Counted from the first letter of the stretch, positions 7,191-15,678 are shown. The stretch is DNA of 38,631 nt from an uncultured Collinsella sp. (GCA_900542945.1 UQPI01000019.1:1-38631), one strand, 5' to 3'. A program made the numbers and translations. Notes: generated by a model from the letters alone, not told the origin.

Positions 7191-9602
7191 TTGGTGGGGG
7201 AAAGTGAAAAAGGAGTTCCTATTAAAATTCGTTTGAGAATGGGCGTATATGGCCTTCTCGTTGGCCTCATCGCACTTTTCTTAGCACCCGTAGCATCTGA
7301 AGCATATACCGCCAAGGGCATTACCAATTCAAAGGGTCTTGTGTATGACGATGTCTATGGCGTGTCGAATGGCGCTGCTATCATGCGTAAGGGCGATCAT
7401 ATCGATTTGGTTGACTCGCTTGGAAATCTTCTCTTGGATACTGTTTCTGGTGTTGATACTCATATTTCAAATAGCGTCTACGGTGCCGGCTATCACTTCG
7501 ACAAAGGCCTCGTTCCGCTGTCTTACGGAAACGATCAGCAAAAATCCCAGAACAGTGGCTATTATGACATTAATAAGAAGAAAATTGTTTCCAATGCTGA
7601 AGCTGGTGATGTGACTGGTGAATTTTCACAGGATGCAACATTGTTTGCTAAAGCGATGGTTCAAAATCAATCTACTATGGTTACCTTATATAACACTAAT
7701 TCTGGTACCAAGCTGAGCTCTTCGGTAATGCCTGTTTCATGTGAAAAATGTTATTTTAATTTTGGTTCAGACAATACTTGTCTTAACGTTAATTATTGCA
7801 CTCGTGAAGAAGGTTCTGAGAATTTAGCTTGGAGTCAAGGCTATTTTGAGATTAATGACGGAGTTTTGGGTGAGTTTGTAGCTGATGAATCTCCCTCTTC
7901 AAGCAATTATTATCAAACTGGTTTCGATCGAAATGGAATTGCCTTCCTAGTCCGCTATATCTCTGGAAGCAGTACTGCTGACGGTCACGGCTCGAGGGTA
8001 GAAATTGAATACAAAGGGGCTGTAAAACATCTATATGATTGCAGCAGCTTCAAAATCGTTGGTGAATTCGTTTTCGTTCAGAAAAATGATCAAGCAGGAT
8101 GGAAGGAGGTTTACTCCTGCAATGGCGATCGTGCAGAATGGATTGAATCTTTATTCAGCAATAATTCGGATGCGCTGTATTTGAACACGGAGGGCTTTGA
8201 CTCCTTTGACGGATCGCGGCGTTATGTTTACTTTGACACTAAGACGTCCAAGAGTGTTTTGTTTGACGCGGACGGTAGCGTGATAAAAGATAAACTTGTT
8301 CCCGGTTTTAGCGATAATTCAAACGCTTATTTATGCCCTGCTTACGACGGGTCATCTTCTAGTGGCTACGATTCGGCTCCAGCGATTGCCATTACGTCAA
8401 ATGATGCTAAGTCTGGAGATTGGGTCGTCAGACTGTTGAATTTAGATGGTGATATTCTGTATGAAGATCATTGCGGTAAGAACGATTGTGGAGATATGGT
8501 TTCATATTGGGTATATCCTTCTTACCTTGATGGTTTCATTTCGATTCATAAATTCAACGAATCAAGCAGCGCAAAGCCGACGACATTTATCGATTTAGCC
8601 CATAAAAAGACTGTCGGTACACTTGATTCTTATGCTTTTATGCAGTTATGTGGCGGTAAGTTGATTGCTGGCGAAATGTCCCCCTCTTCACCAGTTTATT
8701 TGTTAACGTCTAATGGTCTCGACCGCTTTATGATTGGGACTAATGCCGTTTCAGTTTGCATGCAGAACGTTGAGTCATCAAGGTCTTATATTTCTCCAGG
8801 TTCCTTATATCATTCTTCTTGCGCTGCTTGGTGGGCTAAGGATAATAATGGTAAATGGGGTCTAATCAAGACCGATGGTACCGTCATTGTTCCGTTTGAA
8901 TATGATGCTTACGAAGACCTTGATTTTGAAAATGAAAATCTCGTGCTTGTTAAGAAAGATGGGCTTTGGTGGTTCTTCGATACCTCAGAAAAGACCGAAC
9001 AGGGTTCTGAGGGAAATATCAAGTTTGCTGATGTTGATAGTTCAACTCCTCATTCAGAGGATATTCATTGGCTTGCTAACAGTGGAATATCTGAAGGTTG
9101 GCTTGAACAGAACGGTTCGCGTACTTTCCGCGGAATGGATAGCGTTAAGCGTCAGGACATGGCGGCATTTCTCTATCGTCTAGCCGGATCTCCCGAATTA
9201 GTTGCACCTGCAACTTCACCATTTATCGATGTGACTTCTTCCACGCCCCACTATAAGGAGATTTGCTGGTTGGCGCAGACCGGAATCTCTACTGGATGGA
9301 AGGTATCCTCTGGTTATGAATTTAGGGGTATGGATAGCGTTAAGCGTCAGGATATGGCGGCTTTCCTTAAACGTCTTTCGGATTACTTGCACAAGGGCGG
9401 TGTCGCTTCGAGGTCGAACCCGTTTTCTGACGTTAACGAATCCACTCCTCACTATGAGGAAGTCCTTTGGCTTTCGGAAAATGGCGTATCAGAGGGTTGG
9501 GCTGAGGCCAACGGTTCTCGAACCTTCCGCGGAATGTCGGATGTAGTTAGACAAGATATGGCCGCCTTCTTGCATCGTATGGATGCAAATGGTCTCGTGT
9601 AA
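7191..9602 (+). CDS. Secreted WG-repeat-like protein with three C-terminal SLH-like repeats
   Basis: The open frame gives up to 803 aa. A basic stretch and a hydrophobic helix form a signal peptide, with cleavage likely after ASEA. Residues about 45-600 are β-rich with WG-like units; the clearest is NGKWGLIKTDGTVIVPFEYD near 8848, typical of β-propeller WG domains. Three SLH-like repeats follow (about 610-668, 676-731 and 742-798) with FRGMDSVKRQDMAAF, the last changed to SDVVRQDM. The start is uncertain: TTG 7191 and GTG 7194 lack a ribosome binding site, ATG 7239 would leave almost no basic N-region, and the only good AGGAG (7211-7215) points to ATT 7221. A GTG at 7204 in another frame would need a one-base shift. 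It is likely a wall-anchored surface protein; the ligand is unknown. Confidence 0.82.
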   Translation: MVGESEKGVPIKIRLRMGVYGLLVGLIALFLAPVASEAYTAKGITNSKGLVYDDVYGVSNGAAIMRKGDHIDLVDSLGNLLLDTVSGVDTHISNSVYGAGYHFDKGLVPLSYGNDQQKSQNSGYYDINKKKIVSNAEAGDVTGEFSQDATLFAKAMVQNQSTMVTLYNTNSGTKLSSSVMPVSCEKCYFNFGSDNTCLNVNYCTREEGSENLAWSQGYFEINDGVLGEFVADESPSSSNYYQTGFDRNGIAFLVRYISGSSTADGHGSRVEIEYKGAVKHLYDCSSFKIVGEFVFVQKNDQAGWKEVYSCNGDRAEWIESLFSNNSDALYLNTEGFDSFDGSRRYVYFDTKTSKSVLFDADGSVIKDKLVPGFSDNSNAYLCPAYDGSSSSGYDSAPAIAITSNDAKSGDWVVRLLNLDGDILYEDHCGKNDCGDMVSYWVYPSYLDGFISIHKFNESSSAKPTTFIDLAHKKTVGTLDSYAFMQLCGGKLIAGEMSPSSPVYLLTSNGLDRFMIGTNAVSVCMQNVESSRSYISPGSLYHSSCAAWWAKDNNGKWGLIKTDGTVIVPFEYDAYEDLDFENENLVLVKKDGLWWFFDTSEKTEQGSEGNIKFADVDSSTPHSEDIHWLANSGISEGWLEQNGSRTFRGMDSVKRQDMAAFLYRLAGSPELVAPATSPFIDVTSSTPHYKEICWLAQTGISTGWKVSSGYEFRGMDSVKRQDMAAFLKRLSDYLHKGGVASRSNPFSDVNESTPHYEEVLWLSENGVSEGWAEANGSRTFRGMSDVVRQDMAAFLHRMDANGLV

Positions 9603-9620
9603 ACCTTGCTGATTGGGTTA

Positions 9621-9653
9621 AACGGAGACTCCATCAGGGGTCTCCGTTTTTTA
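9621..9653 (+). terminator. Intrinsic terminator after the SLH-like protein gene
   Basis: A perfect 10-bp stem (9621-9630 with 9641-9650, AAACGGAGAC and GTCTCCGTTT) is followed by T-rich sequence, 18 nt after the stop codon. Confidence 0.9.
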
Positions 9654-9677
9654 TTTATATACGACGAGGTAGTTGAA

Positions 9678-11282
9678 TTGAATAAAAGAACTCTTTGGAC
9701 ACTGTTGTGTTTACTCGGGGCTATTCTTTTACTCCAAGGGGGCTATAATTCTAGCATTTCTTTTATTGCTTCCATTTTTCTGTTGTCAATTATAGTTATT
9801 GATCGCTCGAAATTCGAAATTCTAAATTTCCAAAGAAATATAAGCATGGCTGCCATGGTATTTCTTGGGCTTATATCTTCTTTTGCATGCGGTTACGGCT
9901 CCTACTCGCTTGCTCATCTTGCCCCTTATTGCATGTTCCTGTCTTCGTCATTTGTTTTTACTTCGGTTGATGATTTTGATTTCAATTACCTGATTGGGGG
10001 ATTACGCTACATCTGTTTCATTTCTTCTGCAGCTGCTATTTTACTTTTTTTTGTTTTCCCTTCTTTTTTTGGTTATGTTAGCGCTGGTCGTCTTCAGGCG
10101 TTTTTTCAATACGCTAATACAGCTGCCGTTTGGTTTGCGCTTTCATTTTTATTACTGCTCGATAGTCCTTTGTTTACAAAAATTGATTGTCTAGTGCCCT
10201 TTATTGCGCTTGTCCTGACGCGTTCGGTCGCCGTTGCCATATTGGTCGTTATTGGCCTTATGATTTATTTGATATTGGAAAAGCGGTCTATGGCCTCATT
10301 TTTGCTCGCCGTGTTCGGGCTTGTCCTCATATTGTGTATTTATGACATGATGTCGGGACGTATTGTGGAGTCGGTGCAGACATTTATTGAGCGAATTATT
10401 CAAATATACGATGGACTTAGATTGGCTGGGTCTAGCCCTTTTATCGGAATCGGCCCTGGTGCTTGGCGACAATCGTATCGATTCGTTCAAAGTGCGCAAT
10501 ACTCTGCCAATGTCATCCATTGTGGTTATCTTCAAATTCTGCTTGACGGTGGCATTTTCGCGCTTACTGCATTTTTATGGTTCTGTATCACGCGTATAAT
10601 CTGCATATTTAAGGAGCGTAGCAATATTCCCCATAGCTCATTCGTGGTTGCTGGCATTGTTTTAATGCTGCTTCATTTTATGGTTGATATTGACATCCAA
10701 TTCGGTTTCATTGATTTACTGTTAGTTCTGTTTTTGTCTCGCGGAAATGAAAAATATTCTATAAAAGAATTATCCTTCGGATTTACTAACTGGGCTAATA
10801 AAGGCTGCCTCCTCTTATGTCTTTCGATAATCTTCGGCCTTACGATCATTACATGTTATAGAAGCTATTTGATTGAAGTGGGAGATAGAGGTCCTTCGTG
10901 TTTTGAAAAAGACCCCGAAGTGACTGAGAATTATTTGCTCAGATTATGTGACGAGGGCGAATATGCCAGTGTTGTGGATACTGCTGATTCTTTACGCTTG
11001 CGAAGTGTAACTTCTGAGTTACAGCTATTAAAGATTGGTTCCTTATATTGCATGGATATGAGAGATGATGCGGAAGAATGTCTTCTTGAATTAATCGATA
11101 TGCAGAAAAAGAACGTAGATCTATATAAAACAGCTACGGCATATTTTGACTATTATGGTATTTCAAATGAAGGTCGCATTCGGTTGACCAGAATAGAAAA
11201 TCAAGCTAATGAAATGATTGAAAGGCCGCCTGCGTCTTACCTACGGAACCAGGTTCTGTATGAATGGACTCAGTTGAACTGA
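9678..11282 (+). CDS. O-antigen ligase/polymerase-like membrane protein (Wzy_C family)
   Basis: The product is 534 aa, starting at TTG 9678 with GAGGT 8 nt upstream. The frame is open back to 9606, but that would start inside the preceding terminator hairpin, so the shorter form is preferred. About ten hydrophobic helices fill residues 1-400. A large loop (about 250-310) with GSSPFIGIGPGAW and a following HCGYLQILLDGG segment is typical of WaaL/Wzy_C proteins, where an Arg/His loop handles the polyprenyl-linked glycan. The last 140 residues are soluble and helical, like the TPR-type tails of some ligases. The gene closes the rightward polysaccharide cluster. Polymerase and ligase cannot be told apart from sequence, but an ABC export system would more naturally pair with a ligase. 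Confidence 0.8.
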   Translation: MNKRTLWTLLCLLGAILLLQGGYNSSISFIASIFLLSIIVIDRSKFEILNFQRNISMAAMVFLGLISSFACGYGSYSLAHLAPYCMFLSSSFVFTSVDDFDFNYLIGGLRYICFISSAAAILLFFVFPSFFGYVSAGRLQAFFQYANTAAVWFALSFLLLLDSPLFTKIDCLVPFIALVLTRSVAVAILVVIGLMIYLILEKRSMASFLLAVFGLVLILCIYDMMSGRIVESVQTFIERIIQIYDGLRLAGSSPFIGIGPGAWRQSYRFVQSAQYSANVIHCGYLQILLDGGIFALTAFLWFCITRIICIFKERSNIPHSSFVVAGIVLMLLHFMVDIDIQFGFIDLLLVLFLSRGNEKYSIKELSFGFTNWANKGCLLLCLSIIFGLTIITCYRSYLIEVGDRGPSCFEKDPEVTENYLLRLCDEGEYASVVDTADSLRLRSVTSELQLLKIGSLYCMDMRDDAEECLLELIDMQKKNVDLYKTATAYFDYYGISNEGRIRLTRIENQANEMIERPPASYLRNQVLYEWTQLN

Positions 11283-11349
11283 TATCAAAATCAGCATTAC
11301 TCCTATTTTTTAATTCAAAACTATAACTTTGTGATTTCATGCAAGGGTA
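11283..11349. other. Intergenic AT-rich spacer with no recognised feature
   Basis: This is the first part of the 332-bp gap between the ligase-like gene and glf. The rest of the gap holds the GT2 remnant and a hairpin. No ORF, RNA or clear terminator is seen in these 67 bases. Confidence 0.5.
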
Positions 11350-11544
11350 TTAATCGGTGCTCTCCGCATTTATCCTCAGTTCCCACTGCTTGCTGTCCAC
11401 TTTGGCTACGGAGTCCAGGATAAAGCCCGTAGTGAGCGAGAGTCCGCACAGGAACAGAAACGCTGCTGAAAGCATGGCGGTGTGGAAGAGCGGAACGAGT
11501 CCGGTGGCTAAGAGTTCCATAATGATGGGGATGCCCAAAGCCAG
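11350..11544 (-). pseudogene. 3' remnant of a GT2 glycosyltransferase gene
   Basis: This stretch encodes 65 residues (LALGIPIIMELLATGLVP through KQWELRINAE) that align without gaps to the C-terminal two-helix end of the GT2 at 1422-2351, with about two thirds identity by eye. The catalytic domain is absent. Upstream in the minus direction the similarity stops exactly where a 12-bp hairpin downstream of glf begins. It is not a recent copy of the 1422 gene, because the DNA has diverged. It is probably what is left of an older GT2 that lay beside glf. Confidence 0.75.
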
Positions 11545-11573
11545 CCCGGTGCAGCATTCGCGCTGCACCGGGC
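11544..11573 (-). terminator. Strong hairpin, probable terminator of glf
   Basis: A perfect 12-bp G+C-rich stem (11544-11555 with 11562-11573, arms GCCCGGTGCAGC and GCTGCACCGGGC) with a 6-nt loop lies 42 nt beyond the glf stop. Only a weak T run follows in the minus direction, so termination strength is uncertain. Confidence 0.6.
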
Positions 11574-11614
11574 ATTCTGTTTGCTTATGGTGGCTAGCTA
11601 ATGCGCCTTTGTCT

Positions 11615-12739
11615 CTACGCCTCAGTCGGCTCCACGCCCAGTTCGTTGCGGACAAGCTCGAAGGCTGCGGCGATGGCCTTGTCCATGTCGTAGTACTTGT
11701 AGCCGCCCAGACGACCGGCAAAGACCACGTCGCCCTCCTGCGCAGCCAGCTCCTCGTACTGCTTGTAGAGGGCCTCGTTCTTGGCGTCGTTGATGGGGTA
11801 GTAGGGCTCGTCGCCGGGCTTCCAGTCGGCCGGGTACTCGCGAGTGATGACGGTCTTGTCCTGCGTGCCGAACTCGAAGTGCTTGTGCTCGATGATGCGG
11901 GTGTAGGGGACCTCGCGCTCGGTGTAGTTGACCACGGCCACGCCCTGGTGGTCCTGCTCGTTGAGCGTCTCGGTCTCGAAGCGCAGGCTGCGGTACTCGA
12001 GCGTGCCCAGCTTAAAGTCGTAGAACGCGTCGATGGGGCCGCAGTAGATCGTCTTGGCGGCGATATCGGGCTCGGCGGCGGCCAGCTCCTTGTACTCCAC
12101 GCCGCAGCTCACCTCGACGCCCTCGAGCATGTTGGCGACCATCTTGGTGTAGCCGCCCATGGGGATGCCCTGGTAGCGGTCGTTGAAGTAGTTGTTGTCG
12201 TAGGTGAAGCGGCAGGGGAGGCGCTTTATGATGCTCGCGGGCAGGTCCTTGCAGTCGCGGCCCCACTGCTTCTCGGTGTAGCCCTTCACGAGCGTCTCGA
12301 AGATGTCGCGGCCGACGAGCGACAGCGCCTGCTCCTCGAGGTTCTGAGGCTCGTCGATGTCCTCGGCGGCCACCTGCTCGGCGATCTTGGCCTTGGCGTC
12401 GGCCGGCGTGACGACGCCCGGCCACATCTTGGCGAAGGTGTTCATGTTGAAGGGCATGTTGTACATGCTGCCGCGGAAGTTGGCGACCGGCGAGTTGACA
12501 TAATTGTTGAACTCGGCGAAGCGGTTGACGTAGTCCCAGACGTCCTTCATGGAGGTGTGGAAGATATGCGCGCCGTAGCGGTGGACCTGGATGCCCTCGA
12601 CGTCCTCGGTGTAGATGTTGCCGGCGATGTGATCGCGGCGATCGATGACCAGGACCGACTTGCCGGCGCGCTTGGCGGCGTTGGCGAAGACGGCGCCAGA
12701 GAGGCCGGCGCCGACGACTAGGTAATCGTACTGGGACAT
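11615..12739 (-). CDS. glf: UDP-galactopyranose mutase
   Basis: The product is 374 aa. I chose the ATG at 12739 because AAAGGAG lies just upstream and the product then begins MSQYDYLVVGAGLSG, the FAD-binding Rossmann start of Glf; a longer open frame reaches 12814. Other family marks are the RYGAHIFHT segment, the TEKQWGRD region and the late VVFAGRLGGYKYYDMDKAI segment. The flavoenzyme converts UDP-galactopyranose to UDP-galactofuranose, the donor for galactofuranosyltransferases such as the gene at the left edge of the window. It is G+C-rich, unlike the neighbouring genes to its left, and lies 78 nt downstream of the aro operon on the same strand, so partial co-transcription is possible. 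Confidence 0.97.
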   Translation of the reverse strand: MSQYDYLVVGAGLSGAVFANAAKRAGKSVLVIDRRDHIAGNIYTEDVEGIQVHRYGAHIFHTSMKDVWDYVNRFAEFNNYVNSPVANFRGSMYNMPFNMNTFAKMWPGVVTPADAKAKIAEQVAAEDIDEPQNLEEQALSLVGRDIFETLVKGYTEKQWGRDCKDLPASIIKRLPCRFTYDNNYFNDRYQGIPMGGYTKMVANMLEGVEVSCGVEYKELAAAEPDIAAKTIYCGPIDAFYDFKLGTLEYRSLRFETETLNEQDHQGVAVVNYTEREVPYTRIIEHKHFEFGTQDKTVITREYPADWKPGDEPYYPINDAKNEALYKQYEELAAQEGDVVFAGRLGGYKYYDMDKAIAAAFELVRNELGVEPTEA

Positions 12740-12817
12740 GGATATGCTCCTTTGTATGTCAATTGGACAGCTACTTAAGCTTTGGGACAAACAAACCTGA
12801 TTATTTAGTCCCATGGA

Positions 12818-13255
12818 TTAGTGTAGCAGATACTCTTTCAGCAGCTCCAGCGCATGCGCATAGCCTTTCAGGCCCTCGCCGGTGATGGTGGCGAAGCAGG
12901 CTAGGCGTGCGTAGCTCACCTGGCGGAAGTCCTCGCGCGTCTCTACGGCGCTGATGTGCACCTCGACGGCAGGGATGGCGACGGCCTTGAGGGCGTCAAG
13001 GATTGCCACGCTGGTGTGCGTGTAGGCTGCCGGGTTGATGACGATGCCGTCGACCTTGCCGTAGGCCTGCTGGATCTTGTCGACGATGCCGCCCTCGTGG
13101 TTAGATTGGAAGACCTCGACCTCGTCGAAGCCCTGTGCGGTGCCCGCTTCCTGGCAGATCTGCACTAAGCGGTCGTAGTTGTCGCTGCCATAGATGCCCG
13201 GCTCGCGAATGCCGAGCATGTTGAGGTTGGGGCCGTTGATGACGAGTGCTTTCAT
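12818..13255 (-). CDS. aroQ: 3-dehydroquinate dehydratase, type II
   Basis: The product is 145 aa, the usual size of the dodecameric type II enzyme. It begins MKALVINGPNLNMLGIREPGIYG, which contains the NGPNLN active-site motif and the catalytic Tyr of the flexible lid. QSNHEGGIVDKI and the INPAAYTHTSVAI segment follow, with the catalytic His near residue 100. The ATG at 13255 has AAAGGA upstream, so the open frame back to 13336 was trimmed. It removes water from 3-dehydroquinate to give 3-dehydroshikimate. It is the last gene of the aro operon. Confidence 0.97.
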   Translation of the reverse strand: MKALVINGPNLNMLGIREPGIYGSDNYDRLVQICQEAGTAQGFDEVEVFQSNHEGGIVDKIQQAYGKVDGIVINPAAYTHTSVAILDALKAVAIPAVEVHISAVETREDFRQVSYARLACFATITGEGLKGYAHALELLKEYLLH

Positions 13256-13281
13256 GGTTGCTTCCTTTGCGGTGGTTTTGG

Positions 13282-14532
13282 TTAGAGAGCGGGTGGGAGG
13301 GTGTCGAGGAGGGCTTGGGCGGTGTTGGCGGCGCAATCGCGTGAGTCGATGATGTAGTCGGCCCAGGCGCGGTAGCGTGGCATGCGCTGCTTGGCCAGCT
13401 TATCGATCCCGTCGCGCGCGGTGATGGGGCGGCCCTTGTGGGCGAGCTCGTCGAGCTTGCGGTTGAGCATCACAATCTGGCTGTTCTGGTGCAGCAGCGG
13501 GTAGTTCTCGTCGCGTGTGACCACGCCGCCGCCGGTGGAGAGCACCAGGCCGCTGCGCTTGGAGATGTCGGCCAGCGCAGCCGTCTCCTGTTCGCGGAAG
13601 GCCGCCTCGCCGCGCTCGACGATAAAGTCGGCACAGGGCATGCCCAGACGCTCCTCGAGCGCGCGATCCAAGTCGATGTGCTCGCGATCCGTGAGCTGGG
13701 CGATCTGCTCGCCCACGCGGGTCTTGCCCGAGCCCGGCATGCCAATCAGCGCGATGTTCTGCTCGCGGCGGGACAGACGCTCCGTTACGTCCAAGATACG
13801 CTTGCACGGGGTAGCTTGGCCGGTGTAACGCTCGACAGCCTGTGCCGCTTGGGCCACGAGCATCAGTAGGCCGCCGATGCAGGGGATGCCGCGGCGCTCG
13901 GCCTCGAGCATCAGGCCCGTGCGGGCGGGGTTGTAAACAATGTCGATAACGCCCTCGAGCGCATCGAGCCCTTCGAGTGTGCAGGGCGCGTCGGGGCAGT
14001 GGGGGAACATGCCGGCAGGCGTGCAGTTGACGAGCAGGGCGGCGTCGGACTGCTGCGCGATGTTGCCGTAGTTGACCTCGCTTGTGCGACCCACGGGTAC
14101 GACGATGGCGCCCAGGTCTCCCAGCACCATACTTGCCGTGGTGCCGGCGCCACCAGTGGCTCCGAGCACGAGAGCCTTCTTGCCGGCGACCTCAACCCCC
14201 AGCTCCTCGACAAGGCACTGAAAACCGAAGTAGTCGGTGTTATCGCCGCGCAGACGGCCGTCGGGCAGGCGCGTGATGGTGTTGACGTTGCCCATGCGCT
14301 CGGCGAGCGGGCTCAGCTCGTCCAGATACTCCATGACGGCGCGCTTGTAGGGGATGGTCACGTTGGTGCCCTCCCACTCGTCGCCCGTCATAAAGGCCGC
14401 GAGGTCCTCGGGCTCGCGCTCAAATCGCACGTAATCGAGCCCAGCGAGCTCTTTGTAGATGGTTGGGGTGTAGCTGTGGCCCAGCACGCGGCCCAGCACG
14501 CCGTAGGGGCGGGTTGCGGCGGTATCGGTCAT
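13282..14532 (-). CDS. Bifunctional shikimate 5-dehydrogenase / shikimate kinase fusion
   Basis: The product is 416 aa. Residues 1 to about 255 are AroE-like: GRVLGHSYTPTIY is the substrate loop, NVTIPYK carries the catalytic Lys, NTDYFGF carries the Asp, and LGATGGAGTTAS is the nucleotide-binding turn. In the substrate loop the usual second Ser is Thr and the usual His is Tyr. Residues about 257-416 are a shikimate kinase with Walker A GMPGSGKTRVG, DLDRALEE, FREQE and STGGGVV. The two steps act in series, converting 3-dehydroshikimate to shikimate to shikimate 3-phosphate. The start codon abuts the pheA stop with no gap, which suggests translational coupling. The fusion is in frame with no frameshift sign. 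Confidence 0.94.
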   Translation of the reverse strand: MTDTAATRPYGVLGRVLGHSYTPTIYKELAGLDYVRFEREPEDLAAFMTGDEWEGTNVTIPYKRAVMEYLDELSPLAERMGNVNTITRLPDGRLRGDNTDYFGFQCLVEELGVEVAGKKALVLGATGGAGTTASMVLGDLGAIVVPVGRTSEVNYGNIAQQSDAALLVNCTPAGMFPHCPDAPCTLEGLDALEGVIDIVYNPARTGLMLEAERRGIPCIGGLLMLVAQAAQAVERYTGQATPCKRILDVTERLSRREQNIALIGMPGSGKTRVGEQIAQLTDREHIDLDRALEERLGMPCADFIVERGEAAFREQETAALADISKRSGLVLSTGGGVVTRDENYPLLHQNSQIVMLNRKLDELAHKGRPITARDGIDKLAKQRMPRYRAWADYIIDSRDCAANTAQALLDTLPPAL

Positions 14533-15678
14533 CTAGAGCACCTCCGTATAGCTGCCAAAGTAGGTGAAGCTCTCGCACACGTCGTCGATTGAGTCGAGCA
14601 AGTCGTCGAGGGCCTTGCTGCCAAAGGGACAGTCCAGGTCAAAGTAGAACATAAACTCAAAGTCGTGCCCGGGGATGGGGCGGCTCTCGAGTTTGATGAG
14701 GTTGATGTTGAGCGCGTAGAAGCGCTCGAGCACGCGGTAGAGGGCGCCCGGCTCATTTGCCGTGGTAATCATAAGCGAGGTGCGGTTGGCGCCGGGGTAT
14801 ACGCGCGGCTCGCGGCTGATGACGACGAAGCGCGTGTAGTTGTTGTCCGAGTCCTGGATGTTGGGCTCCAGCACCTCCAAGCCGTAGAGCGCCGCACAGC
14901 TGCGCGAGGCGATGGCGGCGACGTCGGTGCGTTCGGAGTTGGCGACCATCTCGGCCGACATGGCAGTGTTGGGGTACTTGGTGGCGTGCAGGCCGTGGCC
15001 CTCGATAAAGCCGGCGCACTGGGCAATGGCTTGGCCATGGCTGTAGGCCTCGCGCACGTCGGCGAGCTTGGTGCCGGGCTTGACGAGCAGGTTGTGATCG
15101 ATCTTGAGGCGCAGCGAGCGCACGATGTGGAAGTCGAACTGTGCGAGCAGGTCGTAGACGGCGTTGACCGATCCGGCAGTTGAGTTTTCGATGGGCAGCA
15201 CGCCAAACTCGCAAAAGCCGTCGCGTACGGCGCGCATAACGCCCTCGAAGGTCTCAAAGAACGCGATATCGGGCACATCGAAAAGCTTGCACGCGGCGAT
15301 CTGGCTGTAGGCGCCCTCTACGCCCTGACAGGCGACGGTGGCCGTTTGAGGGAAGGGCGTGTCGGAGGCTGCAGCCGTGGCGTGGGCCTTTTGCGAGACC
15401 GTGATGCCCTTGAGCTCGTTGATATAGCGCTGTTGCTCGGCCTTGCTCATGCTCATGAGGAGGCGGAACAGCGCGATGGTCTGCGCTTGGTAGCGCTCGG
15501 GCGCGCGGCCGGCAAGGTTGTTGAGCTTGGAGCGCTCGCGGGCGGGGTCGAAGATGGCCTTGCCCATCTCGATTTTTGACTTGGCGACCTCGGTGGCAAT
15601 GTCCATGCGTTCGACAAAACTGTTGAGGAGCGTGGTGTCGATGCCATCGATGGCCTGGCGAATGTCGGCAAGGTCCAT
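14533..15678 (-). CDS. pheA: Bifunctional chorismate mutase / prephenate dehydratase (P-protein)
   Basis: The product is 381 aa. The N-terminal AroQ-class mutase keeps R7, R24, K35, D44 and E48, the same spacing as the active-site residues of the E. coli enzyme. A linker of about 25 residues leads to the prephenate dehydratase (about 108-285), which has GAYSQIAA, PIENSTAGSV and NNYTRFVVI with the TRF motif. The C-terminal ACT domain (about 295-375) has GALYRVLERF and the ESRP motif used for phenylalanine binding, so feedback inhibition is likely. It converts chorismate to prephenate and then phenylpyruvate. Confidence 0.96.
   Translation of the reverse strand: MDLADIRQAIDGIDTTLLNSFVERMDIATEVAKSKIEMGKAIFDPARERSKLNNLAGRAPERYQAQTIALFRLLMSMSKAEQQRYINELKGITVSQKAHATAAASDTPFPQTATVACQGVEGAYSQIAACKLFDVPDIAFFETFEGVMRAVRDGFCEFGVLPIENSTAGSVNAVYDLLAQFDFHIVRSLRLKIDHNLLVKPGTKLADVREAYSHGQAIAQCAGFIEGHGLHATKYPNTAMSAEMVANSERTDVAAIASRSCAALYGLEVLEPNIQDSDNNYTRFVVISREPRVYPGANRTSLMITTANEPGALYRVLERFYALNINLIKLESRPIPGHDFEFMFYFDLDCPFGSKALDDLLDSIDDVCESFTYFGSYTEVL

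Noticed and set aside
6583..9560. SLH-like repeat DNA as recent tandem repeats or a phase-variable repeat array
   Set aside because: The repeats are alike at protein level, but synonymous sites differ between copies, so they are old domain repeats.
11357..12721. 454-codon plus-strand frame opposite glf
   Set aside because: It covers the complement of glf and the GT2 remnant and is repetitive Val/Leu/Asp-rich sequence typical of a shadow frame.
12784..12816. Inverted repeat TGGGAC...GTCCCA between aroQ and glf as a terminator
   Set aside because: The stem is only 6-7 bp with a loop of nearly 20 nt and no T run, so it is too weak to call.
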